From: Alphaproteobacteria bacterium
GTDB lineage: Bacteria; Pseudomonadota; Alphaproteobacteria; Sphingomonadales; JAKSBY01
NCBI GenBank assembly: GCA_021774625.1
Contig: JAJFIV010000005.1
Coordinates: forward strand, 1-64,000
Reading direction: 5' to 3'
DNA: 64,000 nucleotides
The translations under genes and the position numbers were made by a program. This document shows positions 15,400 to 24,684 of this stretch, in pieces. The notes under the pieces were generated by a model. That model was not told where the DNA came from. It was given only the letters and a program-made list of their open reading frames with translations, and ran no database searches. Numbering within the stretch: the first letter of the stretch is position 1; the number at the start of each line of letters is the position of its first letter.

Positions 15400-17430
15400 C
15401 TAGAGCCGTGTTTTAACGGCCTTGACGATATGATCGGCGGTGATGCCGAAATGCTTGAACAGATCAGCCGCCGGGGCTGAGCCGCCAAATGTGGTCATGC
15501 CGACAAAGGCGCCATCCGCCCCGATATAGCGATCCCAGCCCAGAAAAGCAGCGGCTTCAACGCCAATCCGGATGGTGTCTGCGGGAATGACTGCCTCCTT
15601 GTAATCCGCATCCTGAATGTCAAACAGATCGGCGCAGGGCATGGAAACCACCTGGGTCGCGACGCCACCCGCTTCTAGGGTTTTTTGTGCGTCCAGCGCC
15701 AATTGCACTTCCGATCCGGTGGCGATCAGGGTCGCTTTGGGCGTATGCGACGCCGCACTCAGGATATAAGCCCCCTTTGCGGAGAGATTTTCATCTCTCT
15801 GTTCCAGCCGCACCTGGGGCAGACCCTGGCGTGACAACGCTATGATGGAGGGGGTGCTTTCACTGCGCAGAGCGATTTCCCAGCATTCCGCCGTTTCCAC
15901 TGCATCGGCCGGGCGGAAGACGTGAAGGTTGGGAGTGGCGCGCAGGCTCGCCAATTGTTCAATGGGCTGATGGGTCGGGCCGTCTTCACCCAGACCGATG
16001 GAATCATGAGTCATCACATAGACCACCCGCTGTTTCATCAGCGCCGACAAACGGATCGCCGGTTTGGCATAGTCGGAAAAAATCAGAAACGTCCCGCTAT
16101 AGGGAATGATCCCGCCATGCAGCGCCATGCCGTTCATCGCCGCCGCCATGGCGTGCTCGCGGACACCGTAATAGACATAGCGCCCGCCGTAATTATCGGC
16201 ATTGAGCGCCCCGAGGTCCCGGGTGATGGTATTGTTGGAACCGGTCAGATCCGCCGAGCCGCCAACGGTTTCCTCAAGGGCGGCGTTAATGACTTCCAGC
16301 GCCATACCGGAAGCTTTCCGCGTCGCAACCTTTTGCGGATTGTCAATCAGGCCGCGCTTGTAATCCGCCAGAACCTGCCACAAACTGCCTGGCAGATAAC
16401 CATTCAGGGCTTTTTCAAAGGCGTCTTTCCGGCTGCTGGCATCCAGTTTGACCCGCCAGGCCTGAACCTGCGGCGCAGATTGCTGGCCAGTCGCCCGCCA
16501 GGCGCTTAAAATATCACCGGGAATTTCAAAGGGCGCATGCGACCAGTCCAGTTGCTTGCGCGCCGCCGCGATCTCGTCATCACCCAGCGGCGCCCCGTGG
16601 GTCGCCGCCGTGCCCTGTTTTCCGGGCGCGCCGTAACCAATAATGGTGCGGCAGGCGATCATGGAGGGCCGCGCGTCCGCTTTCGCCGCCTCAATCGCCG
16701 CATCGACGGCGTGCCAGTCATGACCATCCACGGCCTGAACATGCCAGCCCGAAGCGGTGAAACGCATTTTCTGATCATCGGAAACCGAAAGGTCCGTCCC
16801 GCCATCGATGGAAATCTGGTTATCGTCAAACAGCACGATCAGCTTGCCGAGTTTCAAATGCCCGGCGAGCGATATGGCTTCATGACTGATGCCTTCCATC
16901 AGGCAGCCGTCCCCGGCAATGACATAGGTATGGTGATCGACCAGATCACCGAAGCGGGACGCCAGATGCCGTTCCGCGATTGCCATGCCGACGCCATTAG
17001 CGATGCCCTGACCGAGCGGACCGGTGGTGGTTTCGATCCCCGGCATTTCGCCATATTCCGGATGGCCGGCGCAGGGGCTGCCGAGCTGACGGAAATTTTT
17101 GATATCCGCCATCGTCGGGCGCTCATAGCCGGTCAGGTGCAAAAGCGCGTAAAGCAGCATCGATCCGTGTCCGGCGGACAGAATAAACCGGTCGCGGTCC
17201 GGCCAGCCGGGCCATTGAGGATCGAATTTCAGATGATTGCTGAACAGCACCGTCGCGACATCCGCCATGCCCATGGGCATGCCGGGATGGCCGGAATTGG
17301 CTTTCTGGACGGCATCCATGGCGAGCGCGCGAATGGCATTCGCCCTTGCGCGATGATCAACATCGGGATCGGCGTTGGCGGAGATTTTATCAAGCATTGG
17401 TTCGGTCATTAGCCCATAGGTTTGCGCCAT
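15400..17430 (-). CDS. tkt: Transketolase
   Basis: 676 residues. A thiamine-diphosphate enzyme moving two-carbon units in the pentose phosphate (or Calvin) pathway. It has the substrate loop [10 protein letters not shown], the TPP/Mg motif GDGCLMEG leading to [10 protein letters not shown], the pyrimidine-domain motifs [14 protein letters not shown] and [16 protein letters not shown], and a C-terminal domain. It is the first gene of tkt-gap-pgk; no fba, prk or RuBisCO genes are nearby, so a general pentose-phosphate role is likelier. ATG at 17430 lacks a strong ribosome site, and the in-frame ATG seven codons later is an alternative. Confidence 0.96.
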   Translation of the reverse strand: MAQTYGLMTEPMLDKISANADPDVDHRARANAIRALAMDAVQKANSGHPGMPMGMADVATVLFSNHLKFDPQWPGWPDRDRFILSAGHGSMLLYALLHLTGYERPTMADIKNFRQLGSPCAGHPEYGEMPGIETTTGPLGQGIANGVGMAIAERHLASRFGDLVDHHTYVIAGDGCLMEGISHEAISLAGHLKLGKLIVLFDDNQISIDGGTDLSVSDDQKMRFTASGWHVQAVDGHDWHAVDAAIEAAKADARPSMIACRTIIGYGAPGKQGTAATHGAPLGDDEIAAARKQLDWSHAPFEIPGDILSAWRATGQQSAPQVQAWRVKLDASSRKDAFEKALNGYLPGSLWQVLADYKRGLIDNPQKVATRKASGMALEVINAALEETVGGSADLTGSNNTITRDLGALNADNYGGRYVYYGVREHAMAAAMNGMALHGGIIPYSGTFLIFSDYAKPAIRLSALMKQRVVYVMTHDSIGLGEDGPTHQPIEQLASLRATPNLHVFRPADAVETAECWEIALRSESTPSIIALSRQGLPQVRLEQRDENLSAKGAYILSAASHTPKATLIATGSEVQLALDAQKTLEAGGVATQVVSMPCADLFDIQDADYKEAVIPADTIRIGVEAAAFLGWDRYIGADGAFVGMTTFGGSAPAADLFKHFGITADHIVKAVKTRL

Positions 17431-17537
17431 TGATTTTATAGGGGGCGCTTGTGATTTCCGGGGTCACAATGGCGTCGCGCGCGGCCTCCGTCAACACCGT
17501 TTTCCAGATTCTTATGATTCAAATGCCCGGCTTGCAG

Positions 17538-17567
17538 TTGACGCCCCGCGATCATTAAGCCTATCTT
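17538..17567 (+). promoter_or_regulatory. Possible promoter for the coiled-coil gene and zapA
   Basis: TTGACG (17538-17543) and TATCTT (17562-17567) are separated by 18 bases, in the divergent region between tkt and the plus-strand coiled-coil gene that starts at 17632. It is a visual match only. Confidence 0.35.
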
Positions 17568-17631
17568 AACCACACAGCTGACCGGGGGCGTTTGGCTGGG
17601 TGTTTTGGGTTGCAGGAAAAGCGGGGATTGT

Positions 17632-18261
17632 ATGGCGGAAAAAGCAGCGGAAAGTGGCCTGTCGCTGGCCGAATCGGAACAAAGGCTGAAAAAGGCTTTT
17701 GAACGGCTGAAAAATGCGGTGGCGAAAGCGCAGGCGAATGCACAAAAAGTTCAGTCGCTGGCGGTAGAACGCGAAACGCTGAAAGAAGGGCTGGAAAAAT
17801 TAAAAGCGGATTATGTCGCGCTGGAAGAAGCGTTTCAGGGCCTCAAAGGGAAATACACGGCCGCACAGACGGCAACGGAGACATCCGCAGCGCCTTCGGA
17901 GGATGCGGCGGCGATTGCCAGGGAACGCGACACAGCACAGCGCGAGCTCGCCATGGTCAAATCGGAATATGAGGCGCTGGACCGGTCCTTCGGTCTTTTA
18001 AAATCGCGTTATGTCGCGCTTCAGGAATCGAATGCGGAAGACGGCTTTACTGCCCCGGTTTTACCGGACACCAGAGAAATCTTGGCGGAACGCGACCGGC
18101 TGCAAAACGAGCTGGACCGGCTGAAACAGGACTATCAGGCGCAAAGTGAGGCGCTGACCCATATCCGCGGTGAAAATGACCTTTTGAAAAAAGTCCGGGG
18201 CGAAGTCACCGCAAAACTGGACGACACCATTTCAAAGCTGGAGCAACTGACCCTCCACTGA
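17632..18261 (+). CDS. Coiled-coil protein upstream of zapA (DUF4164-like)
   Basis: 209 residues from ATG at 17632, after GGAAAAGCGGGGATTGT; an in-frame TTG at 17605 is less likely. Nearly the whole protein is predicted heptad-rich coiled coil in two similar segments (ERLKNAVAKAQANAQ... and ERDTAQRELAMVKSEYEALD...), with A/T/E-rich breaks. No signal peptide or enzyme motif is seen. Small coiled-coil proteins of this kind precede zapA in many alphaproteobacteria, which suggests, without proving, a role at the division site. It is spaced 34 bases from zapA and probably co-transcribed. Confidence 0.75.
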   Translation: MAEKAAESGLSLAESEQRLKKAFERLKNAVAKAQANAQKVQSLAVERETLKEGLEKLKADYVALEEAFQGLKGKYTAAQTATETSAAPSEDAAAIARERDTAQRELAMVKSEYEALDRSFGLLKSRYVALQESNAEDGFTAPVLPDTREILAERDRLQNELDRLKQDYQAQSEALTHIRGENDLLKKVRGEVTAKLDDTISKLEQLTLH

Positions 18262-18295
18262 GCGTGGGTTTACGAGGAGGCCAAAGGGAACCGCC

Positions 18296-18598
18296 ATGGG
18301 GCAAATCACCATTTCCGTCCATGATCAGAAATACACTCTTGCCTGCCGCGATGGCGAGGAGGAGCGGCTGAAGGCCCTTGCCGATTATGTCAGCGGCAAG
18401 GCCAAGTCGCTTGCCGCAAGCCTCGGGCAGGTCGGCGATACCCGCCTATTGCTGATGTCGGCGCTGTTGATTGCCGATGAACTGGCGGAATGCCGGGACG
18501 GCGTCCTGATTCCGCCGGATGAAGAAAAGGCTCTCTCTCTGCTTTATCACGCCGCCTCGGAAATTGAGGGGATTGCGGCCACCCTCGAGAGCGCCTAA
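18296..18598 (+). CDS. zapA: Cell division protein ZapA
   Basis: 100 residues. ZapA binds FtsZ and bundles protofilaments at the Z ring. The N-terminal fold MGQITISVHDQKYTLACRDG, the EERLKALADYVSGKA helix and a C-terminal helical segment are typical, and the length is normal for the family. A GAGGAGG site lies about 20 bases upstream and AAAGGGAACCGCC directly before ATG. It follows the coiled-coil gene and immediately precedes the 6S RNA candidate, an arrangement known from many proteobacteria. Confidence 0.93.
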   Translation: MGQITISVHDQKYTLACRDGEEERLKALADYVSGKAKSLAASLGQVGDTRLLLMSALLIADELAECRDGVLIPPDEEKALSLLYHAASEIEGIAATLESA

Positions 18599-18604
18599 AT
18601 AAAA

Positions 18605-18770
18605 AGCGACGGGTTCTGCCTGGCGCGTGCGGGAACATTATCCCCGGGGCGATACATTCCTATCGGGAGCTGACCCTGGCCTTAACCGTGGTTTTGGCTA
18701 TACGGCGCCCACCTGACGTGTTCGGCGTCGGAGGATATCCAGTACCCACGGCCAAGGCGGTCCCGTCGCT
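18605..18770 (+). ncRNA. ssrS: 6S RNA candidate
   Basis: Directly after zapA, a 166-base non-coding stretch is closed by a perfect 9-bp stem, AGCGACGGG (18605-18613) with CCCGTCGCT (18762-18770). Inside it, GCCTGGCGCGTGCGGG pairs with CCCACGGCCAAGGC with small bulges. The rest forms a long hairpin with a central purine-rich open region around AACATTATCCCCGGGGCG. Length, a single long interrupted stem and position after zapA all match 6S RNA, which binds sigma70 RNA polymerase by mimicking an open promoter. The ends are approximate. Confidence 0.82.
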
Positions 18771-18801
18771 GACGAAAAAACCTGCAGGGAAAGGAATAAT
18801 A

Positions 18802-19221
18802 ATGCTCAACACCTATCTGACATTTGACGGCAACGCCCGCGAGGCGTTCGATTTTTATAAGTCCGTCTTTGGCGGAGACTATGCCGCTTTTGAGACCTTT
18901 GCCAACGGGCCCGAGGATATGAAGGTGCCGGATGAATATAAGGAGCGCGTGATGCATGTCTCGCTGCCCGTGGGCGACACCGTGCTGATGGCGAGCGATC
19001 ATGTGCCGGGCTTTGGCCCGCCGCTGAATGCGGGCAATAATTTCTCCATCTCCATCGCCGGCCGGGACAGGGAGCATTGCGGCAAGCTGTTCGCCAGACT
19101 ATCGGAAGACGGCGAGGTGAGAATGCCGCTGCAGGAAACCTTCTGGGGCGCCTATTTCGGCATGTGGACCGACAAATTCGGCATCAACTGGATGATCAAT
19201 CACGATCTGGGGCAGGGTTAA
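18802..19221 (+). CDS. VOC-superfamily (PhnB/YjdN-like) protein
   Basis: 139 residues from ATG at 18802, after AAGGAATAATA; an upstream in-frame GTG would run into the 6S RNA. It starts LNTYLTFDGNAREAFDFYKS, has VMHVSLPVGDTVLMASD in the middle and ends with WGAYFGMWTDKFGINWMIN. This is the pattern of the 3-demethylubiquinone-9 methyltransferase-like branch of the glyoxalase/bleomycin resistance fold. Members bind metals or small ligands; the reaction here is unknown. Repeat hairpins follow its stop codon. Confidence 0.85.
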   Translation: MLNTYLTFDGNAREAFDFYKSVFGGDYAAFETFANGPEDMKVPDEYKERVMHVSLPVGDTVLMASDHVPGFGPPLNAGNNFSISIAGRDREHCGKLFARLSEDGEVRMPLQETFWGAYFGMWTDKFGINWMINHDLGQG

Positions 19222-19230
19222 AGCTCCGGC

Positions 19231-19290
19231 GTCATTCCCGTGAAGGCGGGAATCCCGATCAACAGACCCCCGCCTTCGCGGGGGTGATAG
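19231..19290. repeat. Pair of short palindromic hairpins
   Basis: ATTCCCG/CGGGAAT (19234-19240 with 19247-19253) and ACCCCCGC/GCGGGGGT (19266-19273 with 19278-19285) lie between two convergent genes. The GTCATTCCCG...CGGGAATC type is a common dispersed bacterial repeat. The second hairpin could also act as a bidirectional transcription end. Confidence 0.7.
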
Positions 19291-19302
19291 TGGGTGCGAC
19301 GC

Positions 19303-19734
19303 TCACCCCGTTGCGATATATTCCTTGAGGGCGTTGGCCTCATTTTCCGTTTCGGCGATGCGCTCTTTGACCACGTCGCCGATGGTGATAAGACCGGCCA
19401 GCATGCCGTCATCCATCACGGGCAGATGGCGGATGCGCTTTTCGGTCATCAGGCTCATCACCAAATTGATCGAATCGGATGATTTGCAGGTAATGACATT
19501 GCGGGTCATCAGGCCGCTCACCGGCGTCTCAAGCAGCTCCGCTCCCCCGTCCACCAGACCGCGCACCACATCGCGTTCCGACAGCACGCCGGCCATCTCG
19601 CCACCGCCGGTCATCACCAGTACCGCGCCGATGTGCCGCTCCTTCAGAAGCTTCAGCGCGTCCATCACGCTGGCGCTCTCGGTTACGGATATGATCTCGC
19701 TGCCTTTGGATTTCAGGATATGTTTGACGGTCAT
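19303..19734 (-). CDS. Tandem CBS-domain protein
   Basis: 143 residues. ATG at 19734 is chosen because AAGGAGACCATC precedes it. It consists of two CBS domains (about residues 8-65 and 75-130; motifs ERHIGAVLVM, GVLSERDVVR, MTEKRIRHLPVMD, GLITIGDVVKERI). Such Bateman modules bind adenine nucleotides and regulate other proteins; stand-alone members have no known enzyme activity. It converges with the VOC gene. No partner is encoded next to it. Confidence 0.9.
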   Translation of the reverse strand: MTVKHILKSKGSEIISVTESASVMDALKLLKERHIGAVLVMTGGGEMAGVLSERDVVRGLVDGGAELLETPVSGLMTRNVITCKSSDSINLVMSLMTEKRIRHLPVMDDGMLAGLITIGDVVKERIAETENEANALKEYIATG

Positions 19735-19860
19735 GATGGTCTCCTTCACCTAAGTCCCCGCCGGCATTATGCATCATTTGGGGCGCCCGCGGCAAGGGGA
19801 TGCCTTTACGGCGCCGAAAGGCCATGGTATGGCGGAGCCGTTCTGGTGCGGGAGCATAAA

Positions 19861-20079
19861 ATGAAACGTGCATTTCTGTTTGTGGTAATGGCCGTGCTGT
19901 TGATCGGCGCGGGTTTTTTCGCTTTTTCCATCTGGGACTCGCTGGATGGCGTCGATATCGGCGGCCATGGCCTGACGGCGATGCTGCTGGGCATCGGCTT
20001 CAGCCTGGTGATCGGCATCGGCCTGATGGTGCTGGTGTTTTATTCGTCGCGTTCCGGACACGACGATGACGTTGGCTAG
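19861..20079 (+). CDS. Small two-helix membrane protein
   Basis: 72 residues from ATG at 19861, after CGGGAGCATAAA. Two hydrophobic segments (about residues 4-22 and 38-62) flank a short loop, and the tail SSRSGHDDDVG is acidic. No family is recognised. It ends 11 bases before the MscS-type channel gene on the same strand and is probably co-transcribed with it. Confidence 0.65.
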   Translation: MKRAFLFVVMAVLLIGAGFFAFSIWDSLDGVDIGGHGLTAMLLGIGFSLVIGIGLMVLVFYSSRSGHDDDVG

Positions 20080-20090
20080 GGGCGGAATTT

Positions 20091-21236
20091 ATGCAAAATC
20101 TGCGGGATTTCTGGGCGCTGGTGGTTTCCGTCTGGAAAGATGGTGTCCTTGGTATTGACGTCGGGAATATCATCACCGCGCTCGGTATTTTTCTCGGCTT
20201 TCTGATTATCCGGCGGATTTTTTCCTGGCTGGTGATCAGACAGATCAGACACTGGACCCGCAAAAGCCGGAACAAGATCGACGATCATATTATCGATGTG
20301 CTGGAACACCCGATCCGGTTCATCCCCGTGGTAATGGGGCTGTTTTTTGCCACCGAATATCTGGATCTGGAAGGGCTTGCCGCCACCATCGCGGAAAATA
20401 TCAACCGCAGCCTGATTGCTTTTGTGATTTTCTGGGGTTTTTTCAATATTGTCCGGCCGGTTGGCGATCTGCTGGAAGTTGGCGGCCAGTTTGTCACGGA
20501 AGCCATGGCGCAGTGGATCAGGAAGGCTGCCAATATCGGCATTATCCTGATCGGTGCGGCCACGATCCTGGAAATCTGGGGGATTCAGGTGGGGCCGATC
20601 ATTGCCGGGCTCGGCCTGTTCGGGGTAGCGGTGGCGCTCGGCGCGCAGGATCTGTTCAAAAATCTCATTGCCGGAATTTTTATTATCTCGGAACGGCGGT
20701 TTCACCCCGGCGACTGGATCTTCGCCGACGGCGTGGTCGAGGGCACGGTCGAGCAGATCGGGTTTCGCACTACCCGGGTTCGCCGCTTTGACAAGGCGCC
20801 CGTCTATGTGCCCAACTCCAAGCTATCGGACAATGCGGTGACCAATTTCTCCGAAATGACCCATCGGCGGATCAAATGGATTATCGGTGTGGAATACCGG
20901 ACAAGCCTCGAACAACTGCGGCAGGTTCGTCAGGAGATTGAGGATTATGTGCTGAACAGCGATGCCTTTGCCAGGCCGGAAGAGGTTTCCACTTTTGTCC
21001 GCATCGACAGTTTTAATGATTCTTCCATCGACATTCTGCTCTATTGCTTCACCAGGACCACAGTCTGGGGCGAATGGCTGGAAATCAAGGAGCAGCTCGC
21101 CATGAAAATCAAGGATATCGTCGAGGGCGCGGGAACCGGCTTTGCGTTCCCGAGCCGCTCCCTCTATCTTGAAACCCTGCCCGATGCGCCGGAAATTTTC
21201 CCGCTGCAGGCACCTGCACAGAAAGACGACATATGA
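20091..21236 (+). CDS. MscS-family mechanosensitive ion channel
   Basis: 381 residues. Membrane helices lie near 22-45, 75-95, 100-125 and 142-165. The pore-lining helix carries the Gly/Ala pattern IIAGLGLFGVAVALGAQDL (about 172-190), followed by the beta domain FHPGDWIFADGVVEGTVEQIG and a C-terminal alpha/beta domain. Such channels release solutes during hypo-osmotic shock. Its stop overlaps the next gene's start by 4 bases (ATGA), so the two are translationally coupled. Confidence 0.92.
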   Translation: MQNLRDFWALVVSVWKDGVLGIDVGNIITALGIFLGFLIIRRIFSWLVIRQIRHWTRKSRNKIDDHIIDVLEHPIRFIPVVMGLFFATEYLDLEGLAATIAENINRSLIAFVIFWGFFNIVRPVGDLLEVGGQFVTEAMAQWIRKAANIGIILIGAATILEIWGIQVGPIIAGLGLFGVAVALGAQDLFKNLIAGIFIISERRFHPGDWIFADGVVEGTVEQIGFRTTRVRRFDKAPVYVPNSKLSDNAVTNFSEMTHRRIKWIIGVEYRTSLEQLRQVRQEIEDYVLNSDAFARPEEVSTFVRIDSFNDSSIDILLYCFTRTTVWGEWLEIKEQLAMKIKDIVEGAGTGFAFPSRSLYLETLPDAPEIFPLQAPAQKDDI

Positions 21237-21622
21237 CCAAGTCCCGCGATCCGGTGATCCGCACCGGCCCCACCCTTTCCGATCTCAACCTCAACGGTCA
21301 TATTTTCGGCGGCTGGGTGTTGTCGCAGATGGATATCGCCGGCGGCATCACCGCGGGACGCCGGGCGCGCGGCAAGGTCGCAACCGTGGCCATCGAGGGC
21401 ATGAAATTCTTCACCCCCATACTGGTCGGTGACCTGGTGAGCATTTATGCCGAGATCACCAGGATCGGCCGTACCTCGATTTCCATCCAGATGGAAGTCA
21501 TTGCCTGCCGCGGCGAAAATCAGGAGGTCAAGGTCACCGAAGGCACTTTCATCTACGTCGCCATCGACCAGAACGCCCGCCCCCGCCCGGTCGACCCGGA
21601 AAAGGGCGAAGTAAGCGTGTAA
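21233..21622 (+). CDS. Acyl-CoA thioesterase, YciA-like hot-dog fold
   Basis: 129 residues. The hot-dog motif NLNGHIFGGWVLSQMDIAGG (13-32) contains the catalytic Asp region, and GMKFFTPILVGDLVSIYAEI and GRTSISIQMEV complete the fold. It hydrolyses acyl-CoA to free acid and CoA; YciA relatives have broad chain-length range. It is coupled to the MscS gene by an ATGA overlap, although no functional link is obvious. Confidence 0.9.
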   Translation: MTKSRDPVIRTGPTLSDLNLNGHIFGGWVLSQMDIAGGITAGRRARGKVATVAIEGMKFFTPILVGDLVSIYAEITRIGRTSISIQMEVIACRGENQEVKVTEGTFIYVAIDQNARPRPVDPEKGEVSV

Positions 21623-21696
21623 CCGCCGCCCTATCCTCCCCAAATATCCCGCAGGGGCCCACCCTGCTATTCCACTGCCTCGCAGGCTCGCCATTG

Positions 21697-22410
21697 TTAC
21701 AGGGTCCGCTCCAGCGCCGCCATATAGGAAAAGTCGAGGCTTTTGGCGAAGTCGCGATAGGCGCCGCTGCAAAGACAGGTTTCAATCGCCATCCCGTCCG
21801 CCGCCTCGAAAATCACGACCTTATGGGTTTCAAAGGGCGCGGTCCGGCGCTTGCCGGCCTGGCTTTCCGCCGCCAGTGTTGCGGTTTTCTCACTGGCGAA
21901 AAATACCGAAACCGGGTGATCTTCTATCAGGGAGGCGATCCGGGCAAGGTCGCCGGAAACCGGTCCGTCCGACCGGAAATGATGGATGGCGTAGGCCTTG
22001 TGCCCCTGACCGGCCGCGGGCGCCGGTTCTATGCGGTCCGCGCCATCCCGCCGCTTGTGAAACACAAAGGAAAAATCCCGGACCGCTAACTGGCGGAAAA
22101 TACTGATGGCCTGAAAGAATTTGCGGGACAGGAGGTCAAGAAAGTCCTCGCCGGAGCGGTAATAGACCACCAGCAGCATGTCGCGATGGTCCTTTTCCGC
22201 GCCAAGAAGCCGTTTCTGAACCCGTCCCTTAATCAGCACCCGCGCGCCCACCCTGATCACCGGGCGCGCGGCGAGAAAATTATAAAAATGATAAAGCCAG
22301 GCCCTTTTGGTGTTAAACCAGTTGATGGCAAAAACAGGGCCTTCGAGAGGGTCCGCGCCATCCACCGGTTCAAGGTGAATTGTGGTTCCTGATGTAATCC
22401 GCCTTTGCAT
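21697..22410 (-). CDS. Unknown protein encoded with a molybdopterin oxidoreductase
   Basis: 237 residues, no signal peptide or membrane helix. I do not recognise the family. A middle segment (LLVVYYRSGEDFLDLLSRKF, about 90-110) has the look of a ferredoxin-like (DUF1330-like) fold. A second similar segment (PVSVFFASEKTATLAAE, then HKVVIFEAADG) follows near 170-210, so two tandem alpha/beta barrel-type repeats are possible. It begins 10 bases after the stop of the molybdopterin oxidoreductase gene on the same strand. It may be an accessory or scaffold for that enzyme; this is inference from position only. Confidence 0.6.
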   Translation of the reverse strand: MQRRITSGTTIHLEPVDGADPLEGPVFAINWFNTKRAWLYHFYNFLAARPVIRVGARVLIKGRVQKRLLGAEKDHRDMLLVVYYRSGEDFLDLLSRKFFQAISIFRQLAVRDFSFVFHKRRDGADRIEPAPAAGQGHKAYAIHHFRSDGPVSGDLARIASLIEDHPVSVFFASEKTATLAAESQAGKRRTAPFETHKVVIFEAADGMAIETCLCSGAYRDFAKSLDFSYMAALERTL

Positions 22411-22420
22411 ATTCTTCCTG

Positions 22421-24589
22421 TCAGACCGCTGCCGGCGCTGGGCAGATTTTCACCGGCTGGCCGGAAAAGGCGGCGTTGCCGGTCAGTTCATCAATCAATC
22501 TCTCGTCGGTAATATCATTGATGCTGGCTCCGGGGCAGGCTTCGGCAACGGGAATGTTTGTATTCGCGCGATCATGACCATAGCCATGGGGGATGCTGAT
22601 CACGCCCGGCATGATATCTTCCGTGATCTCCACCGGCAGCCGGATTTCGCCGGTGCGGGAGCGAACGGCAACGGTCTGCCCGTCGCTGAGCGTCAGCCTT
22701 GCGGCGTCGCTTTTGTGCATCATCACTGTGCAGCGGTTTTTGCCCTTCATCAGCCGGGCGCTGTTATGCATCCAGGAATTATTGCTGCGCACATGGCGGC
22801 GGCCGATCAGTAAAAACGCATCGGGATCGGCCCGATCCGCGGAGTCCGGCGGCGCCAGAACCTTCTGCAGCCGATTCGCTAAAATAGCCGGGGCGATATC
22901 GATCTTCCGATCAGGCGTCAGCAGGGCGGCAGGCAGACGCGGCGCAAGCGGCCCGAGATCAATGCCATGCACTGCCTTTTTCAGTTTCCGGAGAGTGAGG
23001 CCCGAGAAAAATCCGGAGCGCGAACGCCAGACACCATAGGGCCCGAGTGCAAGACCAAGCGCCAGGACGCGGGCCGGAGACAGGGATTGTTTCAGCCGCT
23101 GGCGAAAACCCCGGCGGCGGGCCGGGCCTTTCGGGCCGTGATGTTTTTCCAGCCGGCGCGTCAATTCCCGCAGAATTTGCCAGTCATGGCGCGAACCGGA
23201 CTGCGGCCTGAAAAGCTGCGGGGAATATTTGGCCACATTGCGCACCGCCAGCATATTGAAAATCAGATCATAATGGTCGGTTTCAAGCCCGGTGGCAGGC
23301 GGCAGGATCAGATCCGCATGGCGGGTGGTTTCATTGATATAGATGTCGATGGACAGCATGAAATCCAGACTTTCCATCGCTTTTTCCATCTGCCGCCCGT
23401 TGGGAGTGGACAAGACGGGATTGCCCGCACTGGTAATCAGGGCGCGGATTTTCCCTTCGCCGGAATGAAGAATATCCTCGGCTAACGCGGAAACCGGCAG
23501 ATCGCCATTGAATTCGGGCAGGCCGCGGGCGGCGCTTTTCCAGCGCCCTGCCTTGCCGAGGGTGCTGCGGCCCCGGATAACATCCACCGCCGGTAGCGAA
23601 AACATGGCGCCGCCGGGCTGATCAAAATTGCCGGTGACAATATTCAGAGCATTGATCAGCCATTGGCAAAGCCCCCCATGAGCCTGCGTTGAAAGCCCCA
23701 TCCGGCCATAACAGACCGCCCGCTCGCTGGTGGCGAAAGTGCGGGCGATTTCCTCGATTGCAGTTGCTTTAATGCCGGTTCGCTCCGCGGCCATGGCGGG
23801 TGTCATGAAGTCAATGACAGATTCCAGCCTGTTCCGGTTGGCAATGAAGCCGCTGAGCCGTCCGGGCCGTTCCAGCTTGTCACGGAAAATCACATGCAGC
23901 ATGCCAGCCAGCAACCAGATATCGCTGCCGGGGCGAATGAAATGATGTTCATCAGCCAGCCCGGCGGTTTCGGTTTTTCGGGGATCGATCAAAACCACCT
24001 TGCCGCCCCGCCTTCGGATGGCTTTCAGGCGCGTATCCATGCCGGGCGCTGTCATCATGCTGCCGTTGGAGGCGCCCGGATTTGCGCCCATGATCAGCAT
24101 GTGCCCGGTGCGGTCGATATCCGGCACCGGCAGAAGCATGCCGTGGCCGAACATATAATGAGCGGCGAAGTGATGCGGCAATTGATCAACCGAGGTCGCG
24201 GTAAAAATATTTCTGGTGCCGAGCGCCTTGAGAAAAGCCCTGTTAAACGTCATCGCCCCGTAACTATGGACCGTGGGATTGCCAAGATAGACCCCGACGG
24301 TATGATTGCCGAATTCACGGCGCAACGGGCCCAGGCGGGCATCGATTTCATCAAAGGCCGCCGCCCAGGAAATTTCCCGCCACCCCCCGCCAGCGGTTTT
24401 TCTGACCGGTTTTTTCAGGCGCGCCGGGTCTTCATATATATCCTTGAGCGCGACCGCTTTAGGGCAGATATGGCCGCGGCTGAAAGGATCCTGCCGGTCG
24501 CCCCTGATGGATCGCACGGTCCGGCCTTCATACTCAATCTCAAGGCCGCAAATGGCTTCGCATAAATTACAGGACCGGTAATGTTTCAT
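22421..24589 (-). CDS. Molybdopterin (bis-MGD) oxidoreductase, cytoplasmic
   Basis: 722 residues. An N-terminal 4Fe-4S motif C7-x2-C10-x3-C14-x27-C42 (CNLCEAIC...GHICPKA) is followed by the bis-MGD-binding domains (VYLGNPTVHSYG, LIMGANPGASNGSM, VVLIDPRKTETA). A C-terminal MGD-cap domain carries VMMHKSDAARLTLSDGQTV. There is no Tat signal, so it acts in the cytoplasm. It belongs to the formate dehydrogenase/assimilatory nitrate reductase/thiosulfate reductase superfamily. The substrate is not clear, and no electron-transfer subunit is adjacent, only the unknown 237-residue protein. Confidence 0.88.
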   Translation of the reverse strand: MKHYRSCNLCEAICGLEIEYEGRTVRSIRGDRQDPFSRGHICPKAVALKDIYEDPARLKKPVRKTAGGGWREISWAAAFDEIDARLGPLRREFGNHTVGVYLGNPTVHSYGAMTFNRAFLKALGTRNIFTATSVDQLPHHFAAHYMFGHGMLLPVPDIDRTGHMLIMGANPGASNGSMMTAPGMDTRLKAIRRRGGKVVLIDPRKTETAGLADEHHFIRPGSDIWLLAGMLHVIFRDKLERPGRLSGFIANRNRLESVIDFMTPAMAAERTGIKATAIEEIARTFATSERAVCYGRMGLSTQAHGGLCQWLINALNIVTGNFDQPGGAMFSLPAVDVIRGRSTLGKAGRWKSAARGLPEFNGDLPVSALAEDILHSGEGKIRALITSAGNPVLSTPNGRQMEKAMESLDFMLSIDIYINETTRHADLILPPATGLETDHYDLIFNMLAVRNVAKYSPQLFRPQSGSRHDWQILRELTRRLEKHHGPKGPARRRGFRQRLKQSLSPARVLALGLALGPYGVWRSRSGFFSGLTLRKLKKAVHGIDLGPLAPRLPAALLTPDRKIDIAPAILANRLQKVLAPPDSADRADPDAFLLIGRRHVRSNNSWMHNSARLMKGKNRCTVMMHKSDAARLTLSDGQTVAVRSRTGEIRLPVEITEDIMPGVISIPHGYGHDRANTNIPVAEACPGASINDITDERLIDELTGNAAFSGQPVKICPAPAAV

Positions 24590-24684
24590 GGTCCAAGCTT
24601 ACGGACGGTACCGGTCAATGTCACCAATATTATAGAAAATGCACGGGTGTGGAACGGCTCTGATCCCGTGAGAGCGAAAACGCC

